This document shows, piece after piece, positions 30,566 to 33,471 of a stretch of 33,471 bases of DNA (positions are counted from its first letter, which is position 1; each line of letters begins with the position of its first letter). The notes below the pieces were generated by a model. The model was given only the letters and a program-made list of their open reading frames with translations, was not told the origin of the DNA and searched no databases. The DNA comes from ZLKRG08 sp963977625 (GTDB lineage Bacteria; Actinomycetota; Actinomycetes; Nanopelagicales; Nanopelagicaceae), in assembly GCA_963977625.1 (NCBI GenBank), contig CAXBPX010000004.1, forward strand, positions 1-33,471, in the 5' to 3' direction. The position numbers and the translations under genes are program-made.

Positions 30566-32671
30566 ATGTTCGAAAAGTTAGGTCGGTTAGCAGTTCGCCG
30601 AAGCAAGATAGTGCTTGTTACCTTTGTAATTTCGATGCTCGCCGCAGGAGGAATTGGGCTTTCTGTTTTTGGAAATCTTGATTCTGGTGGCTATTCAGAT
30701 CCAAATAGTGAATCCATGAAAGTCTGGAATTACTTCAAAGAAAATCTAAAGACTCGTGATGCTGGAGTAATTCTGGTTGTTGATGGAAAAACCAAATCTG
30801 TTAATGATCCACAAGTAGTTTCAGATGCGCTATTACTGGAAAAGGAAGTTGCAGCTCTTCCTGGCGTGAAATCAACCCTTTCATATTGGACATCCGGTAA
30901 CCAACCAACGCTAGTTTCTAAAGATGGAAATGCTGCTTACTTACTTATTTATACAGAATCTGACGACTTCGCAAAAGTTGGAAAAATTGGCAAAGAGATT
31001 CAAACAAAGTTCGATGGTGAATATAAATCACTTCGGGTTTATGCAAGCGGAAATGGCGTAATTACATCCGCAATTAATGGCAGAATCTCAAAAGATTTAG
31101 CGTTAGCTGAATCAATTTCAATCCCACTTACCTTTATTCTCTTAATTATTGTATTCGGTGCAATTGTGGCTTCGGCTATGCCATTATTTGTGGGGCTCTT
31201 CTCGATTTTAGGCGCATTTTTCTTGCTCTTCTTAATTACAAAATTTACAGATGTAAGTGTTTTCGCGCTCAACTTAGTTACTGGTATCGGCTTAGGTCTT
31301 GGAATTGATTATTCGTTACTAATGGTTAATCGATTTAGAGAAGAGCTGCACCACGGTAAAGAAGTTGCCGATGCGGTTATCACAACAGTCAAGACCGCTG
31401 GTAAAACTGTTTTCTACTCTGGTTTGACTGTTGCGGTTACTTTGGGATCAATGGTGGTTTTCCCACAATCATTTTTAAAGTCTTTTGGTTATGCAGGCGT
31501 ATCTGTTGTAATTATTGCGATTATCGCGGCAATCTTTCCATTACCTGCATTGATGATGTTGCTTGGAAATCGAGTAGATAAATTTGTGGTTCGAAAGTCT
31601 GCAATTACACCAAAATCAGATGGCAGATGGGCGCACACCGCACGCTTTGTTATGCGCCGTCCGGTATCAATCGTGCTGCTCTCAATTTTAATTTTGGCGG
31701 CTATTGCAGCACCAATTAAGAATGTGGCTTTTTCGCAAGTTGATGCGCGAGTGCTTCCGAAATCTGATAAAGCTGCTGTTGCCTATGAAGTTATGGCTAA
31801 TCGATTTCCTGGCCAAGAAAGTAGCCCTATTGAAATTTTAATTCCAGGTGGCGCTAAAAACGTAACTTCAGATGAGTTAAATCAGTATGTATCTGACTTA
31901 CAGAACACCCAAGGAATTGTTCGAGTTACACCTTTTAATGTTGGTGACGACCTTCGCATTCAAGCGATTCAATCAATGGGTTCTAGAACACCCGAAGCGG
32001 CAGATTTAATTCATAGAGTTCGAGAATTAAATTCACCTGAAGGCACAATGGTGGGTGGCGTTGCTGCCGATTACACCGATTCGCAAGATGGCACTGCCAA
32101 AGCACTTCCATGGGCGCTACTTTGGATAACCATTAGCGTTTTAGTTTTAATCTTTATTTTTACGGGATCAGTTATTTTGCCTATAAAAGCTGTATTACTA
32201 AATATGCTTTCACTCGGTGCAACTTTAGGTGCGCTCACCTGGATATTTATTGACGGGCATTTGAAATGGTTGGTTGGAGATTTCACAGTAACCGGCACAC
32301 TTGATACCGGTACCACTATTTTGGTTGCAGTAGTGGTCTTTGGTTTATCCATGGACTACGAACTATTTCTGCTTTCCAGAATTAAAGAAGAACATTTTGC
32401 TGGTCGCAACAATATTGAATCGGTTGCCGTTGGTCTGCAGAGATCGGCAAGAATCATTACCGCTGCAGCTGTTTTGCTGGCCGCAGTATTTGCTGCTTTC
32501 ATAACTAGTGGCGTCACGGCTATCAAAATGATGGGTTTTGGAACTGCCTTTGCAATCTTGTTAGATGCCACTTTAATTCGCGCTCTGTTAGTACCAGCGC
32601 TAATGCGTTTATTTGGCGAACGAAATTGGTGGGGACCAAAGTTTTTAAAGAAATACACTCTGGATCATTAG
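30566..32671 (+). CDS. MmpL-family RND transporter
   Basis: This 701-residue protein has the duplicated MMPL topology. TM1 is at about 13-33 and an extracytoplasmic domain spans 35-180. Helices 2-6 include GLGIDYSLLMVNRFREEL, with D248 and Y249 of the proton relay. TM7 is near 362, a second outer domain spans about 385-510, and helices 8-12 include GLSMDYELFLLSRIKEEH with D597. Such proteins export lipids, peptides or siderophores by proton motive force; the cargo here is not evident. AGGAGA stands four bases before the ATG. No adjacent lipid-synthesis gene or TetR regulator is seen. Confidence 0.93.
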   Translation: MFEKLGRLAVRRSKIVLVTFVISMLAAGGIGLSVFGNLDSGGYSDPNSESMKVWNYFKENLKTRDAGVILVVDGKTKSVNDPQVVSDALLLEKEVAALPGVKSTLSYWTSGNQPTLVSKDGNAAYLLIYTESDDFAKVGKIGKEIQTKFDGEYKSLRVYASGNGVITSAINGRISKDLALAESISIPLTFILLIIVFGAIVASAMPLFVGLFSILGAFFLLFLITKFTDVSVFALNLVTGIGLGLGIDYSLLMVNRFREELHHGKEVADAVITTVKTAGKTVFYSGLTVAVTLGSMVVFPQSFLKSFGYAGVSVVIIAIIAAIFPLPALMMLLGNRVDKFVVRKSAITPKSDGRWAHTARFVMRRPVSIVLLSILILAAIAAPIKNVAFSQVDARVLPKSDKAAVAYEVMANRFPGQESSPIEILIPGGAKNVTSDELNQYVSDLQNTQGIVRVTPFNVGDDLRIQAIQSMGSRTPEAADLIHRVRELNSPEGTMVGGVAADYTDSQDGTAKALPWALLWITISVLVLIFIFTGSVILPIKAVLLNMLSLGATLGALTWIFIDGHLKWLVGDFTVTGTLDTGTTILVAVVVFGLSMDYELFLLSRIKEEHFAGRNNIESVAVGLQRSARIITAAAVLLAAVFAAFITSGVTAIKMMGFGTAFAILLDATLIRALLVPALMRLFGERNWWGPKFLKKYTLDH

Positions 32672-33471
32672 AAATTAAGGATGTTACGCAATCTTTGATA
32701 CACCGGTGGATGCGAATATTCAAATGCCACATAAAGGGGATGCGGGGATAGATTTGTTAGATTATTTGAGGCTAGTTTTTTAAGTGCGCTAGCCATCGGC
32801 GCTTTCTTATATGTATTAACCGAAAATACATCTGCTGCAAGTTCGTTCTTTCTTGAAATTGAATTTGCTAAAAGACCGAGCAATAATGAAAGTGGAGTAA
32901 GCAAAATAAAGAAGGCAATCGCAGAGAGATGGAATTTGCCAGTATCTGCGCCAAGTGCCCGTGAGAGCGTTGGATAATTTAGAGCCCAACCAAACAGAGC
33001 CAAAATTGCCAATGATTGGATATTCGATGCAATAAACATGACTAGCGAATGACGAAGTTTGTAGTGGCCAATTTCATGAGCCAAGACCGCAACAATTTCA
33101 TCATTATCCATCTGCTCTATCAAGGTATCAAAGAGAACTATGGTTTTGCTTTTACCTAGTCCACTAAAGAATGCATTTGCTTTTGTAGAACGACGTGAAC
33201 CATCCATAACGAAGAGATTCTTAAGTGAATAGCCTTGGGACTGACAGTATTTTGCTATTTGTTCCTTCAAGTCGCCATCTTCTAAAGGTTTCAATTTATT
33301 GAAAAGTGGCAAAACAACCTTAGTGCCAAACATAAACATAAAAGTCGAAAATGCAGCAAATACTAAGAAGCCATAAATCCAAAATCGGCTTTCAAATTTC
33401 TCATATAGCCAAATTATGGAAGTCAGTAGTAGGCCACCAAGAATGATAGAGACCAATGCACTTTTAAATAG
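32668..33471 (-). CDS. M48 (Ste24/CAAX protease-like) metallopeptidase, 5'-truncated
   Basis: The frame is open to the window edge, so the N-terminus is missing and about 267 C-terminal residues are seen. The active site LAHEIGHYKLRH contains HEXXH (33078-33064 on the minus strand), and the third zinc ligand lies in SRKNELAAD. MDGSRRSTKANAFFSGLG and TIVLFDTLI are signatures of the Ste24-type M48A group rather than HtpX. At least four TM segments flank the domain. The bacterial role is probably membrane-protein quality control; CAAX processing is not expected in bacteria. Its stop overlaps the mmpL stop by four bases (TTAG). Confidence 0.9.
   Translation of the reverse strand, partial: LFKSALVSIILGGLLLTSIIWLYEKFESRFWIYGFLVFAAFSTFMFMFGTKVVLPLFNKLKPLEDGDLKEQIAKYCQSQGYSLKNLFVMDGSRRSTKANAFFSGLGKSKTIVLFDTLIEQMDNDEIVAVLAHEIGHYKLRHSLVMFIASNIQSLAILALFGWALNYPTLSRALGADTGKFHLSAIAFFILLTPLSLLLGLLANSISRKNELAADVFSVNTYKKAPMASALKKLASNNLTNLSPHPLYVAFEYSHPPVYQRLRNILNF

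Noticed and set aside
30566..33471. MmpL plus M48 protease as a novel export-processing pair
   Set aside because: They are convergent, sharing only their stop codons, so there is no operon evidence for joint function.
1..33471. Phage, IS element, CRISPR array or toxin-antitoxin module
   Set aside because: Every gene is assigned to a cellular family or too small to judge; no transposase, integrase, spaced direct repeats or paired small genes are present.

Overview
The window looks like core chromosome of a small-genome, AT-rich actinobacterium. The base composition (about 40 % G+C by eye), the very tight gene packing and the actinobacterial gene orders fit the freshwater acI / Nanopelagicales type. 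That placement is inference; no rRNA or taxon-specific marker is present. All genes belong to familiar families. There is no sign of a prophage, insertion sequence, CRISPR array, integron or toxin-antitoxin pair, and no gene-free stretch longer than about 140 bases.

Layout. 1-3347: the end of an MFS efflux-type transporter, a Bax inhibitor-1/YccA membrane protein, a tRNA with anticodon UAA followed by an intrinsic terminator, and xylulokinase. 3385-11293 (all minus): the classic actinobacterial run mfd - SurA-like lipoprotein - mazG - eno - divIC/ftsB - DUF501 - ppx, with overlapping or nearly touching genes. 11430-14144 (plus): PEP carboxylase, divergent from mfd. 14146-17904 (minus): glmU - prs - rplY - pth, then tRNA-Gln(UUG) and a divergent MarR regulator. 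18562-22732 (minus): metG - tatD - rsmA(ksgA) - ispE. 22786-24879: rsmI and, divergently, a protein O-mannosyltransferase, the same arrangement as in mycobacteria. 24876-27176 (minus): a MoeA/gephyrin-like protein, a RimJ-type acetyltransferase and a three-TM membrane protein. This corresponds to the actinobacterial divisome module Glp - RimJ - GlpR/SepX. 27262-33471: 5-formyl-THF cyclo-ligase, CopC and a CopD-CtaG fusion (copper handling and cytochrome oxidase assembly), an FmdB-type zinc ribbon protein, a 37-residue ORF, an MmpL/RND transporter and the C-terminal part of a Ste24-type M48 protease.

How the genes work together. Cell-envelope and division functions recur: DivIC/FtsB, Glp-SepX, GlmU for UDP-GlcNAc, IspE for isoprenoid carriers, Pmt for extracytoplasmic O-mannosylation and MmpL for export. 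The other genes serve translation and rRNA maturation (metG, rsmA, rsmI, pth, rplY), nucleotide metabolism and repair (prs, mazG, mfd) and central carbon metabolism (eno, ppc, xylB).

The points most worth a second look are: a drastically shortened Glp lacking the whole segment that carries the MDGYA motif in MoeA; a UAA-anticodon tRNA without the long variable arm expected of tRNA-Leu; a set of TANNNT -10 boxes lying exactly six bases before start codons (leaderless mRNAs); a CopC that has lost its second copper-ligand histidine, with a 22-bp imperfect palindrome upstream; and convergent genes that share a TTAA stop tetranucleotide. I did not find a clearly new multi-gene system. The compact Glp-RimJ-SepX module is the nearest candidate.
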